This document shows, in pieces, positions 46,382 to 54,949 of a stretch of DNA of 55,139 nucleotides. This DNA comes from Nitrospiraceae bacterium (GTDB lineage: Bacteria; Nitrospirota; Nitrospiria; Nitrospirales; Nitrospiraceae), in assembly GCA_919902665.1 (NCBI GenBank), contig CAKKRK010000180.1, positions 1-55,139 on the forward strand. The letters are read 5' to 3'. Numbering within the stretch: position 1 is the stretch's first letter; the number at the start of each line of letters is the position of its first letter. Under the pieces are notes generated by a model. That model saw only the letters and a list, made by a program, of their open reading frames with translations, was not told the DNA's origin and did no database searches. The position numbers and the translations under genes are program-made.

Positions 46382-46945
46382 TTACCCTTTTAGGCGCTGA
46401 GCAAATTGCTTTCGGAACTTTGCAACTTTTGGACCCACCACAAACTGACAGTAACCTTGGAGGGGATTTCGAGCAAAGTACTCCTGATGATAGGACTCCG
46501 CCTCATACCATGGACTACCTGCTACGACCTGCGTGACGATGGGAGCATCGTAGAGTTGTTCAGCGGTAAGAGATTTAATGAGATCCTCGGCGGTTTGCTG
46601 CTGTTCCGGGGAGGTGTAAAAAATCGCTGACCGATACTGGGTACCAGCGTCGTTTCCTTGCCGATTGAGGGTCGTGGGGTCGTGAATGACGAAAAATATT
46701 TCGAGCAGTCCTTTATAGGTGATTACGCGGGGATCAAAGGTAACACGCACGGCCTCGGCATGGCCGGTCTGCCCCCCACATACTGCTTCATAACTGGGAT
46801 GGTCTAGGCTACCTCCGATATAACCAGACTCGACCGATTCCACCCCCCTGACCTGGTCAAAAACGGCTTCAAGACACCAAAAACAACCGCCTGCAAGGAT
46901 AGCGATTTCCTTCTGAGGTAAGATCGATTGCGATTCAATGCCCAT
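46382..46945 (-). CDS. msrA: Peptide methionine-S-sulfoxide reductase MsrA
   Basis: Reduces methionine-S-sulfoxide in proteins and repairs oxidative damage. The 187-residue protein has the catalytic GGCFWCLEA motif with Cys at about residue 21 (family hallmark GCFWG/C), GYIGGSLDHPSYEAVCGGQTGHAE, and the YHQEYFARNP segment. The second Cys in GCFWC is typical of the variants that resolve the intermediate nearby. No signal peptide is seen, so it is cytoplasmic. A small acidic gene lies 51 bp upstream on the same strand. Confidence 0.95.
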   Translation of the reverse strand: MGIESQSILPQKEIAILAGGCFWCLEAVFDQVRGVESVESGYIGGSLDHPSYEAVCGGQTGHAEAVRVTFDPRVITYKGLLEIFFVIHDPTTLNRQGNDAGTQYRSAIFYTSPEQQQTAEDLIKSLTAEQLYDAPIVTQVVAGSPWYEAESYHQEYFARNPLQGYCQFVVGPKVAKFRKQFAQRLKG

Positions 46946-46996
46946 GGTGTGATCGGTCGAGTGAATGACAAGATTCCTGTCGCAAGCGAAGACCGA

Positions 46997-47155
46997 CTAC
47001 TCTTCATCTTCCTCAATATCCTCAATCCCTTCATAACTCATTTCAGGGAAAGCCGCCGACGCCTTTTCACAGGCAGTTTCAATCATCTCTTCCGCATCTT
47101 CCGCCGAATCGGCATCGACCAAGAACTTCACCGTGATTGCATACCTCTGTTCCAC
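46997..47155 (-). CDS. Small acidic protein of unknown function
   Basis: A 52-residue frame starts at GTG 47155 with AAGGAG six bases upstream and runs through a coding-like sequence: VEQRYAITVKFLVDADSAED, then AEEMIETACEKAS and an acidic end (EDIEEDEE). It looks like one beta strand, an amphipathic helix and an acidic tail. It is too short for most ORF callers but has a good ribosome site and strong third-position G/C bias. It precedes msrA in the same direction. No family is recognised. Confidence 0.6.
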   Translation of the reverse strand: MEQRYAITVKFLVDADSAEDAEEMIETACEKASAAFPEMSYEGIEDIEEDEE

Positions 47156-47388
47156 CCCCAACTCCTTTCTCTATCCTCATACCATGATTTTTGTATTGCG
47201 ATTTCCGTCTCACTGTACTTTCCGACAGTTATGGTAGCCATGTCAACCGCGTTCAGGGTCAGGATAGCGCCTGCGCAACGCATACGGCCACACTGCAGAG
47301 TGAGAGAACGACGAGATCTCATCGATCAGAGTTTCAGGAAATACTTACGAGAGAGGACCTGTGCAGGCTGGAGCGATTGGAAAAGAAG

Positions 47389-47769
47389 TTACTCGTCCTG
47401 TTCAAGTTCAGAGAGTATCGTCTTGAGCTTCGCCAGCTCTTCTGGACTGACACGAGAAAACGCGATCCCAAAAGTATTGCCATCGACCCAACGCACCGTG
47501 GCTTCCTCGATTCTCAATGGCCAATCAAGGCCAGGAACGTGGAGCCGACATTCGAACTTGCCCCCCTGCATCACTTTGGTATCGCTTTCGATCTTACACC
47601 CACCGACGGAAATATCTAGCGTCCGTCCCTGCCCCTCCTCTCGTTGTCCCGAGAAGGTGCTCCGAAACTGGGTCGTGAATCTCGGCTGGACCCGTCGGTT
47701 TTCTGGCCGGGACTGCGCTGGAGCTTGTTCGGTACTTTCTGACTTAAAGAACGACCTGAGTTTTTTCAC
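47389..47769 (-). CDS. PilZ-domain protein
   Basis: A 126-residue protein with one PilZ domain, the common receptor for cyclic di-GMP. Both binding motifs are present: RRVQPRF (RxxxR) at about residue 25 and DISVGG (D/NxSxxG) at about residue 53, followed by the beta-barrel (FECRLHVPGLDWPLRIEEATVRWVDG). GTG at 47769 is the start, after AGGGA. It lies upstream of no motility gene; its signal may be set by the HD-GYP regulator at 9.7-10.8 kb. Confidence 0.88.
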   Translation of the reverse strand: MKKLRSFFKSESTEQAPAQSRPENRRVQPRFTTQFRSTFSGQREEGQGRTLDISVGGCKIESDTKVMQGGKFECRLHVPGLDWPLRIEEATVRWVDGNTFGIAFSRVSPEELAKLKTILSELEQDE

Positions 47770-47877
47770 TGAAGAAGTCCCTATCGCAATCTCATGAGCT
47801 ATGGCGCTCCAAAAGCTCCTTGCCGCATCTCAGTGGGAACCCAATCGATGATAAAAAAGACACTCATCGGCGAGGCT

Positions 47878-48513
47878 TTACTTTTTAGTGGAAAGAAGCA
47901 TGTGGCCGCGGCGGTTCTGTTGATAGCAGGGCTCATCCCGATCAAAGCAGAAGGGACGCTCCTTTCCATACGAGACAATCGCCACCTGCTTGGGATTCGC
48001 CCCAACTTCCGCCAAATAGCTCCTAGCCGCCTTGGCGCGTTTGTCGCCCAACACCATGTTGTAATCGGTCGTGCCTCGCTCATCACAGTGCCCTTCAATC
48101 TTCAGCGTGGCGCCTGGATGGTCCTTAAGATACGCCGCATCGTGATTGAGCGCTTCCATACCGGACTCCGACAAGGTCCATTGGTCATACCCAAAGAACA
48201 CATCCTGCAACCCCGCCTCCACGGCAGCCTTTTCTTCTTGTGTCAATTCCGCACGCTGATGCGCACTGTGCCCAGACGGGTTCATTGAGGTCGAGTATCC
48301 GCCTTGCCCAAGTCGCTCCTCTGACGGATTACGGGAGAACCCGCTCAATTCTCCGCTGGGGCCTCCTCTAGACATATTGGGGAGCTTCGCAGCCCCGCTC
48401 TCCGTATCACCTGCCCCCTCAGACTTGAGCCATTTGGTGTTACAGCCCTGGTTTGACAACAACATTAATCCCATCGCCACCACCGCTCCGGACTTCGCAA
48501 TTACTCTATTCAT
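47878..48513 (-). CDS. pal: Peptidoglycan-associated lipoprotein Pal
   Basis: Outer-membrane lipoprotein of the Tol-Pal system that tethers the outer membrane to peptidoglycan. The 211-residue protein has a lipoprotein-like signal (VVAMGLMLLSNQGC) with Cys at residue 24 and a C-terminal OmpA-like domain: VFFGYDQWTLSESG, KIEGHCDERGTTDYN, GDKRAKAARSYL, SYGKERP. The ATG at 48513 follows GGAGGGAAGGGG; an upstream ATG at 48540 has no site. The tolQRAB genes are not adjacent. Confidence 0.93.
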   Translation of the reverse strand: MNRVIAKSGAVVAMGLMLLSNQGCNTKWLKSEGAGDTESGAAKLPNMSRGGPSGELSGFSRNPSEERLGQGGYSTSMNPSGHSAHQRAELTQEEKAAVEAGLQDVFFGYDQWTLSESGMEALNHDAAYLKDHPGATLKIEGHCDERGTTDYNMVLGDKRAKAARSYLAEVGANPKQVAIVSYGKERPFCFDRDEPCYQQNRRGHMLLSTKK

Positions 48514-48851
48514 ACCCCTTCCCTCCATATGACATCCCAATCCCGCGGCTCAATCGATTCAGTGGTAATTAATGTTGTAACGATGACCTTGCGGGACGCT
48601 CGCCGGTTGCCTTCTCCACACGAAACAAATATAGCACCGCGGTTGAAAAGGGACGCTTTAGCAGAAGCCTAGCCGATGAATGACAGGATGCCTAATAAAT
48701 TCGAATATTTGGCCGGGCGACGGGGAAAGATTGTCTGACTAGACAGAGAACTAAAATTGGGCCAGCAAGAATACGAGAAACATGAGAGGGAGAGAAGAAA
48801 GAGGCCGATCAAGCACCACTGGTAGCTTAAACGGACGGCCCCCTCTCTTGC
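48514..48851. other. Intergenic stretch upstream of pal
   Basis: About 340 bp with no convincing coding frame, RNA or repeat. It should contain the pal promoter and the end of the small membrane-protein transcript. Nothing specific was recognised. Confidence 0.4.
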
Positions 48852-48992
48852 TCAGCGAGATCCTTTCCGATCAGACCAACGGATCGGTTGCAATACTGCT
48901 CCTAACCCAGCCATCGCACCGATCAACAACAGCATGGCTAGTGCAATCACGAGGAAAAATGCTGCTCTCATGTCGTGCAAAATGGGGATCAT
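48852..48992 (-). CDS. Small single-pass membrane protein
   Basis: A 46-residue frame too short for usual ORF cutoffs. It starts at ATG 48992 with GGGAGG four bases upstream and reads as a short head, one membrane helix (AAFFLVIALAMLLLIGAMAGLG) and a basic tail (SDRKGSR). The ribosome site and the clean helix plus basic cytoplasmic end argue that it is real. Function unknown; it lies just downstream of the zinc-ribbon gene. Confidence 0.6.
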   Translation of the reverse strand: MIPILHDMRAAFFLVIALAMLLLIGAMAGLGAVLQPIRWSDRKGSR

Positions 48993-49016
48993 AGTACCTC
49001 CCTCTGCTTGCTCGAT

Positions 49017-49214
49017 TCATTGACTGCGCCATCCGCATTCACAAACCCAGGGACTCGCCGGGTCCATCTTTTCAAGTGGTCTTCCACAACAGGGGCATTC
49101 TCTGGTCCAAGCACACCGCTTCTTCTGTTCAGAGTATACCGCTCCAAACGTTGCCCGCGTTCTATATCGGCTAAACCACGGCTCGGGATAACCTCTTTTA
49201 CGCATAGACGTCAT
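49017..49214 (-). CDS. Small zinc-ribbon protein
   Basis: A 65-residue basic protein with a C-terminal zinc ribbon, ECPCCGRPLEK then WVCECGW, giving four Cys ligands in a CxxC...CxC-type layout. The N-terminal half is rich in Arg and aromatic residues (RKRGYPEPWFSRYR). ATG at 49214 or 49205 could start it; neither has a strong ribosome site. Function unknown; nucleic-acid or protein binding is plausible. Confidence 0.5.
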   Translation of the reverse strand: MTSMRKRGYPEPWFSRYRTRATFGAVYSEQKKRCAWTRECPCCGRPLEKMDPASPWVCECGWRSQ

Positions 49215-49319
49215 AGTAGATGAACTTCCATCACGGTTCTATCCAGCTTTTGTGGAATGACCGGTGGAACTCGCATAGCCCTAACTCATTGGAAATTCAT
49301 GGAGATATGATCCATTGCC

Positions 49320-49398
49320 TGGCATGTCCCGGCAAGAATTGAGCCTACAACCAACTGATTCGACGGCCTACATAAGCGATTCAGCTACCCAAATTGTA
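49320..49398 (-). pseudogene. Decayed tRNA-like sequence
   Basis: Read on the minus strand it ends in GGTTGTAGGCTCAATTCTTGCCGGG and a CCA-like end. The T-arm still folds (GTAGG with CTTGC, loop CTCAATT, using G-U pairs) and TAGCTGAATCG recalls a D-arm. It lines up over most of its length with the intact tRNA-Arg at 50750-50826, but the acceptor and anticodon stems no longer pair. Probably a broken tRNA copy. It lies in a 387-bp stretch (49215-49601) that otherwise shows nothing. Confidence 0.4.
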
Positions 49399-49601
49399 CC
49401 CACTGGAAAGGCTACACAGACGGATGAATGAAAAGCAAGGCGGGAATGACGCACTTCTACGGCTATCGGGAATGAACGGTGGGAAAACTTTGCAATCCAA
49501 CACGATTCGATCAGGGCGGCACTCTGCTCAGGAGGCATACTCCTCTAAATCCCGAACAATTCGCTTCTTTCCTTCTTCTCACGTCTTGTCCACGCCACGT
49601 C

Positions 49602-50294
49602 CTAGAACAGCGGCTTCTTCCCGCCTGCTTTCGTAATGGCGTGGCGAAGGGCTTTCGAAAGGCTATCTGAGGATGCCATATCACAGACGGGAATATAGAT
49701 TTCCCCCTTCCTTTCTCCGGGTTTGTCTTTAGGGGCGCGATCCTCATAGACAAGCTCCTCGAGACTCGTCACGACTAATTTTCCGGTTTTTAGTTCGTGT
49801 ATGGGTTTGCCTGATATTGCGAGAGACGCCAGCCATTCGGTCATGCAGGCCCCCCGCGCACAACGCAATCGAACTCCATAGAGGTTCGCATTTTCACCCT
49901 CCTGCTCGGAACTCACGCTTGGAGACAATGCGTTCAAGTCAAACTCCTGAATCCTTTCTACGGGTGATTGAAGCCCGAATATGCCGCTCAACTTCCTGTG
50001 TTCATTGAGACGTGTCACAATTTTGAGAGCTGATGGAGGTGTCACTACCACATCGACCTTTGCCATTCTATCCATATGCCAGAGGGATCCGTCCTTAGCG
50101 ATCATACGTTGCAAACCACTGTGCATTGTTCCACATGCTTCCCACGTATCTTTGATAAATGCGACCGTCTCCTCCAACGAGGGTCCATCTGTGCCGGGTG
50201 CATCATTCGATATCGCCCATGCACTCGGCAGACTCGTCATCAGGACGAAGATGATAGAGACACCTAGCCTCCCAACCTGGCACTTCATCATCAT
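49602..50294 (-). CDS. Secreted protein of unknown function
   Basis: A 230-residue protein with a signal peptide (VGRLGVSIIFVLMTSLPSAWA, cut before ISN). The mature part is not recognised. It holds three Cys (WEACGTMH, RLRCARGACM, PVCDMA), suggesting a periplasmic disulfide-bonded fold, and has mixed alpha/beta character. The start at 50294 was chosen for GAGGTGGC upstream; the frame is open to 50375 but lacks a site there. It stands alone between the tRNA-like remnant and tRNA-Arg. Confidence 0.65.
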   Translation of the reverse strand: MMMKCQVGRLGVSIIFVLMTSLPSAWAISNDAPGTDGPSLEETVAFIKDTWEACGTMHSGLQRMIAKDGSLWHMDRMAKVDVVVTPPSALKIVTRLNEHRKLSGIFGLQSPVERIQEFDLNALSPSVSSEQEGENANLYGVRLRCARGACMTEWLASLAISGKPIHELKTGKLVVTSLEELVYEDRAPKDKPGERKGEIYIPVCDMASSDSLSKALRHAITKAGGKKPLF

Positions 50295-50749
50295 GTTGCC
50301 ACCTCGCAAGACTGTGACGCGAAATACGATCTTGAATCTACTCTTGATCTGACCAATATTCAGATGAGTTCCCAACGCCCGTCTGCAGATGCGGCTTACG
50401 CAGGGAATAACTTCCGTCCAGGTCCGATACAGCAGTCGTGCTCACAGAGAATAGGCTCTGCGAGAATCGATGTTCAGCATGACCGAACCTGATCTGCACT
50501 CCATTCAGTGCTTGGATGGTCTTACCCAGACTGGGCAACAAGAAATCGATCTCAACCATCACTTAGCTCGTGCGTTGCTTCAGTAAAGAGTAAACCTGGT
50601 TTTCGGGAAGCAAGAAAAGGGGCACAGCTCGATCATGATATCGGCAGGCTCGACGAATCAGCCTCCTTACTCTGGGTTAGGGGCTTGCCGCCCCCGTGCA
50701 ATCAACGTGGCAGGGCAACTCGGGAAGATCAGGTAACTTGTTGAATTAT
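50295..50749. other. Intergenic stretch next to tRNA-Arg
   Basis: About 455 bp without a supported gene. A 74-codon minus-strand frame at 50338-50562 has no good ribosome site or recognised motif. Nothing else is seen. Confidence 0.4.
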
Positions 50750-50826
<77 letters not shown>

Positions 50827-50890
50827 AGCAGGAGTACATGAATCACGTTAGGGCGAGACTTGTCAAGGTTCAGAGAGCCTACCAAGGCAA

Positions 50891-51391
50891 CTAGAGTCGT
50901 GCCAGAATCTCATCAGCAACTTGCGTGGCGGATTTTCCATCGGTCTCAATGATGTAATCAGTAGCAGCTTGATACTTCGGCGTCCGTTCACGAAGCACAT
51001 CCTGAATCTCCTCGAGAAACGACTTCGTTCCAGTGAGAGATGGTCTTTGTGTATCCGCTCCAATTCGCTTGGCAATGGTCTCAACTGGAGCAGTCAGCCA
51101 GAACAGCTTCCCTGTGCGTTTCAGCCCCTCGACATTTTGCGATCGAAGGATCGCGCCCCCACCAGTATCGATCACGACCCCATCCCGGCCCGCTAGATCC
51201 TGGCAAATCTTTGTTTCGAGATCACGAAAGTACTCCCACCCATGTTGTTCAACGATCTCAGGAATGTTTTGGACAGCCAACTTCACAATCTCCACATCGG
51301 TCGAAACTAGGACACGTCCAAGTCGTTCCGCCACAAGCTTTCCAACCGTGCTCTTTCCTGTACCTCGATAGCCAATGAGCACCACATTCAT
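50891..51391 (-). CDS. aroK: Shikimate kinase
   Basis: Phosphorylates shikimate in the chorismate pathway. The 166-residue protein has Walker A GYRGTGKST, STDVEI with the shikimate-binding Asp, FRDLE, the DTGGGAI loop, and QRPSL in the lid. Its ATG overlaps the stop of aroE (ATGA), so the two shikimate genes are translationally coupled. tRNA-Arg follows 64 bp downstream. Confidence 0.96.
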   Translation of the reverse strand: MNVVLIGYRGTGKSTVGKLVAERLGRVLVSTDVEIVKLAVQNIPEIVEQHGWEYFRDLETKICQDLAGRDGVVIDTGGGAILRSQNVEGLKRTGKLFWLTAPVETIAKRIGADTQRPSLTGTKSFLEEIQDVLRERTPKYQAATDYIIETDGKSATQVADEILARL

Positions 51392-52242
51392 CGAAAATGA
51401 GACTCCAAGACCTGGCGCATCACTTCAACCGGAGCAGACTGATCAGTCCAAAGCTCAAATTGCGCAACTGCCTGATTGAGGAACATGTCCAACCCAGAAA
51501 TTGTCTTGCAGCCCGCAAGTCCTGCATCTTTGAGCAATCGAGTCTCGCGTGGATTGTAGACAATGTCCATCACAGCCAGATCGGGATGGAGGAGCGAGGC
51601 AGGAACGCAGGTGGCCTCGGCTTTCGGAGACATCCCGACCGGAGTGCAATGAATGAGTATGTGCGCAGCAGGAAGAACCCGACGAAGGGTGGACTCATCC
51701 AGATGCGAATCCTCTACCGTCACCGCTGTCGTAGAACGAATATCCTGAGCCAAGCGAGTCCGCTCTGCATCCTCGATCCCCAGCAAGGTCAATTTCTCTG
51801 TGCCAGACTCAGCGACCAGCGCAACAGCGATCGCTCTGGCAGCGCCTCCGGATCCAAGCACAACGATGCGTCGTCCCTTGAGCTCAACTCCGCCCTCCCG
51901 TAAGGCCCGCAGCGCACCGGTCGCGTCCGTGTTGTACCCAGTAAGTTCGCTCTTTTCAGCTACGATGGTGTTGATCGCACCGATCTTTTGGGCCGTCGTC
52001 TCCACATGATCAAGAAATGGTATGGCGGCCACTTTGTGAGGAATCGTGACGCTCGCTCCGCGAAAGTTTCCCAGTGCACGGAGCCCCCTGATGGCCTCAC
52101 CGATCGCTTCCACGTGCCAGGCGAGATAAACAAAATTGAGCCCCAATTTGCGGAACGCCGCATTGTGGATAGCTGGCGACAGTGAATGCCCGACCGGATT
52201 GCCAATCACCCCGCAAAACTGTGTTCGAGCATCAATGTCCAT
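51388..52242 (-). CDS. aroE: Shikimate dehydrogenase
   Basis: NADPH-dependent reduction of 3-dehydroshikimate to shikimate. The 284-residue protein shows the substrate site (VGHSLSPAIHN, SVTIPHK with the catalytic Lys, NTDATG), the nucleotide loop GSGGAARAI and TPVGMSP. ATG at 52242 follows AGGTGAAGAA; an ATG at 52284 in the same frame would add 14 residues with no site. It overlaps aroK and follows the SDR gene by 45 bp. Confidence 0.96.
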   Translation of the reverse strand: MDIDARTQFCGVIGNPVGHSLSPAIHNAAFRKLGLNFVYLAWHVEAIGEAIRGLRALGNFRGASVTIPHKVAAIPFLDHVETTAQKIGAINTIVAEKSELTGYNTDATGALRALREGGVELKGRRIVVLGSGGAARAIAVALVAESGTEKLTLLGIEDAERTRLAQDIRSTTAVTVEDSHLDESTLRRVLPAAHILIHCTPVGMSPKAEATCVPASLLHPDLAVMDIVYNPRETRLLKDAGLAGCKTISGLDMFLNQAVAQFELWTDQSAPVEVMRQVLESHFR

Positions 52243-52287
52243 TTCTTCACCTAGCACGGAAGCTACTATCCCTTGTTGCCGCAACCA

Positions 52288-53049
52288 CTACCCTTTATAA
52301 ACGGTCATCCCCCCATCAATAGGAATGGTCGCCCCAGTCATCCAGGCTGCTTCATCCGAAGCTAGATACAGAACTAGATTCGCCACTTCTTCTGGTGTCC
52401 CAGGACGACGTATCGCATATTGGGCCAAAATGGGCTGGAGCATATCCGGATTAGCCATCAAGGGGGCCGCCATAGGCGTATCAATGAGACCAGGGTTCAC
52501 CACATTACAGCGAATTCCTTCCTTCGCATATTCGACAGCCAGTGCGCGCGTCAAGGCGTCAAGCGCCCCTTTGGATGCCGTATAGGCAGCTAAGCCGGAG
52601 AGACCGACTAAACTGGCAATGGACGAGATATTCACGATCGAGCCACGTCCTTGTTTCAGCATGTGGGGGATGACGGCTCGTGTCATGCGGAAGACCCCGG
52701 TTAAGTTGATATCCAATACGTTTGCCCAAACGGCATCATCAGTTTCGTGGAGCCGCTTCCCAAACTCACCGATCCCCGCGTTGTTGATCAGAATGTCGAT
52801 CCGCCCAAAGCTATCGATCGTTCGACGGACGACATCCAGTACATGGGTTTCGTCCGTCACTGAACCGGCAACTCCGAGTACTTTCCCCTTGTTATGTCGG
52901 ATCACACTGGCCACACGATCCACTTCCTGTTGCCGACGTCCCGTGATGACAACCGAGGCTCCCTCCTCGGCAAAACGTTTTGCGATGGCTTCGCCGATTC
53001 CGGCATTACCTCCCGTCACCACGGCTACCTTGCCTTCCAATCTATTCAT
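52288..53049 (-). CDS. Short-chain dehydrogenase/reductase (FabG-like)
   Basis: A 253-residue classical SDR: nucleotide motif TGGNAGIGEA, NNAG, catalytic Ser in NISSIAS and Tyr-Lys in YTASK, and the PGLIDTPM substrate loop. It resembles FabG-type oxidoreductases and NAD(P)-dependent alcohol dehydrogenases. Start overlaps the stop of trmI by 4 bases, so it is part of one transcript with trmI, aroE and aroK. The substrate is not predictable. Confidence 0.9.
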   Translation of the reverse strand: MNRLEGKVAVVTGGNAGIGEAIAKRFAEEGASVVITGRRQQEVDRVASVIRHNKGKVLGVAGSVTDETHVLDVVRRTIDSFGRIDILINNAGIGEFGKRLHETDDAVWANVLDINLTGVFRMTRAVIPHMLKQGRGSIVNISSIASLVGLSGLAAYTASKGALDALTRALAVEYAKEGIRCNVVNPGLIDTPMAAPLMANPDMLQPILAQYAIRRPGTPEEVANLVLYLASDEAAWMTGATIPIDGGMTVYKG

Positions 53050-53924
53050 GCGTTCAGCTCCTCTTCTGCTTCATCGGACAGACCTTCCCGGTCTCCGTCT
53101 GGAGGAGCCTCTCTCCCAACCATCGAACGGAGTAGCCCTGGCTCCACCTTTCGGGCTACGGTGATGAATCCAGAATGGGCGACCATGCGATGATCAGGCC
53201 GCACGCTCCTGCCCTGCACGGACCAGGTTCGGAGCAGCGTTTCAAACGTTTCGATCATCCCGAATACAGTTGCCCGTTCAAGCGCCTCAACCGTTTGTAC
53301 GACTTGGGGTACGGTGGGGACAAAGCTCAGATAGATCCCACCGGATCGCAGCGCGGTGGCTGCATGGGGGACCACCTGCCAGGGCTCAGGTAAATCGAGC
53401 ACGACACGGTCGAAGGGAATTCCATCGTCAAGCAGATCAATACCTTCATAGGTATTCTTCCGCAATGCCGTCAGGTTGGGGACGGGCCCCATATAGCGAT
53501 CGACGTTCAGCAGTGCAGTGCGGGCAAAATCTTCCCGCATCTCATAGGTCACGACCAACCCTCGCGGCCCTACCGCTCGCAACAGCGCCATGGTCAGCGC
53601 GCCCGAACCGGTTCCGGACTCGAACACCCGCGCACCCGGATAGACATCCGCCCACATGGGAATCAGCGCAAGGTCTTTCGGATAGAGCACTTGAGCGCCC
53701 CGCGGCATTTTCAGCACGTAGTCTCCAAAAGTAGGCCGGACAGCCAACATCTTTTTCCCGCCCGAGAGAACGACAATGGTCCCATCCGGCCGCCCGATAA
53801 TCGCGTCGTGAGCGATCTTCTGACCACTGAATTGATAGGTGTCGCCCGCCTTCAACGTAAGGGCATACTGGCGCCGTTTGTGATCGACAAGATGGATGCG
53901 TTCGCCGCTTGATAATTGAGACAT
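53046..53924 (-). CDS. trmI: tRNA (adenine-58-N1)-methyltransferase TrmI
   Basis: Methylates A58 in the T-loop of tRNA. N-terminal beta domain (IHLVDHKRRQYALTLKAG) and a Rossmann SAM-binding domain with FESGTGSGALTMAL and the VLDLPEPW catalytic motif. About 292 residues from ATG 53924; ATG 53933 and 53972 are alternatives without a clear site, so the start is uncertain. First gene of the trmI-SDR-aroE-aroK run. Confidence 0.92.
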   Translation of the reverse strand: MSQLSSGERIHLVDHKRRQYALTLKAGDTYQFSGQKIAHDAIIGRPDGTIVVLSGGKKMLAVRPTFGDYVLKMPRGAQVLYPKDLALIPMWADVYPGARVFESGTGSGALTMALLRAVGPRGLVVTYEMREDFARTALLNVDRYMGPVPNLTALRKNTYEGIDLLDDGIPFDRVVLDLPEPWQVVPHAATALRSGGIYLSFVPTVPQVVQTVEALERATVFGMIETFETLLRTWSVQGRSVRPDHRMVAHSGFITVARKVEPGLLRSMVGREAPPDGDREGLSDEAEEELNA

Positions 53925-54050
53925 GCCGCGCATTCTAGGGGGTTCGTTCCGAAGTTTGCAACCAACGGCCATTTCGCGACAGCATAAGAAAGTAGAATTT
54001 CTCGATCTACTCGCTGTTCATCCCTTCGGCGCTCTTAGCCCCTTACGTGC

Positions 54051-54689
54051 ATGGAGTTCACAATGCGTGGCATCGTGTTTCCGTACAGAGCTCTACACAG
54101 ACAGATTCTCGCAGCGGCGATGGGAGTTGCCGTCATCTCCCTGTACCTGATGCTCATGGGTAATCCGACCTATGCCGGTGAAATCATCGTTGCCAGTTAT
54201 GAAGGAGTGATCAACCCGGTAGCTGCGGAGTACCTGCACGACGCTCTCGCCTTGGCCCACTCGTCGGGTGCCCAGGCTCTGATCTTCAAACTTGATACGC
54301 CCGGAGGATTGGACACCTCCATGCGCCTGATGATCAAAGAGATAACCAGTTCACCCCTCCCTGTGATCCTGCTCGGCGCTCCTTCTGGAGGCCGGGCTGC
54401 CTCTGCAGAAGTCTTCATTACACTAGCAGCCCATGTGGCCGCCATGGCACCCAGACCCAACATTGGAGCCGCACACCCAGTCGCGATGGGCGGCAGTGAA
54501 ATGGACAACACGATGAAGGAGAAAGTGGAAGCTGAAGCGGCCGACGTCATCAGCCGTAATCCTGCCGCGCTGCAGCTGCGATATCTCCAGACACTTGTCG
54601 AGATCGCGGCTGAGAAGAACTCGACGACGATCTTCCCGATTCCAATCGATACCCTTGCCCCGTTCATAAAGGGATTGCTACCAAAATAG
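54051..54689 (+). CDS. NfeD/slipin fusion (N-terminal ClpP-class domain joined to slipin C terminus)
   Basis: A 212-residue protein. A signal/anchor segment ([18 protein letters not shown]) and a ClpP-class serine protease domain of the NfeD type follow ([61 protein letters not shown]). From about residue 165 the sequence switches to the C terminus of slipin/stomatin proteins ([29 protein letters not shown]). nfeD and slipin genes are normally adjacent in one operon, in this order, so an in-frame deletion joined them. The rest of the protease domain, where the catalytic Lys of the archaeal homologue should lie, and the SPFH domain are missing. It is probably a decaying gene. Confidence 0.8.
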   Translation: MEFTMRGIVFPYRALHRQILAAAMGVAVISLYLMLMGNPTYAGEIIVASYEGVINPVAAEYLHDALALAHSSGAQALIFKLDTPGGLDTSMRLMIKEITSSPLPVILLGAPSGGRAASAEVFITLAAHVAAMAPRPNIGAAHPVAMGGSEMDNTMKEKVEAEAADVISRNPAALQLRYLQTLVEIAAEKNSTTIFPIPIDTLAPFIKGLLPK

Positions 54690-54949
54690 TGTGGCATTTC
54701 AGTCTGATCGTTGGTGCCAATTCTACATAGATGCCGCATAAGTGCGACAGTTCGTTATTCGTTCTCTCATTAGCCAACACTAATCTTTCAGATTTTTCGA
54801 GCTGATTAGACCGACCGGCTCTCATCTTCAATCCAGCATCCCTTTTGCTTCATAGAAGGAATACACCGGGAATAATTCGGTGAATCTTCTTGGCTCAATA
54901 GGACTCTAACCATGGTGAGTGATATTCAACCAGAGCAAGGGGTGACACG

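Noticed and set aside
50338-50562. 74-codon minus-strand frame before the secreted protein gene
   Set aside because: It ends inside the upstream open stretch of the neighbour, has no good ribosome site and no recognisable feature.
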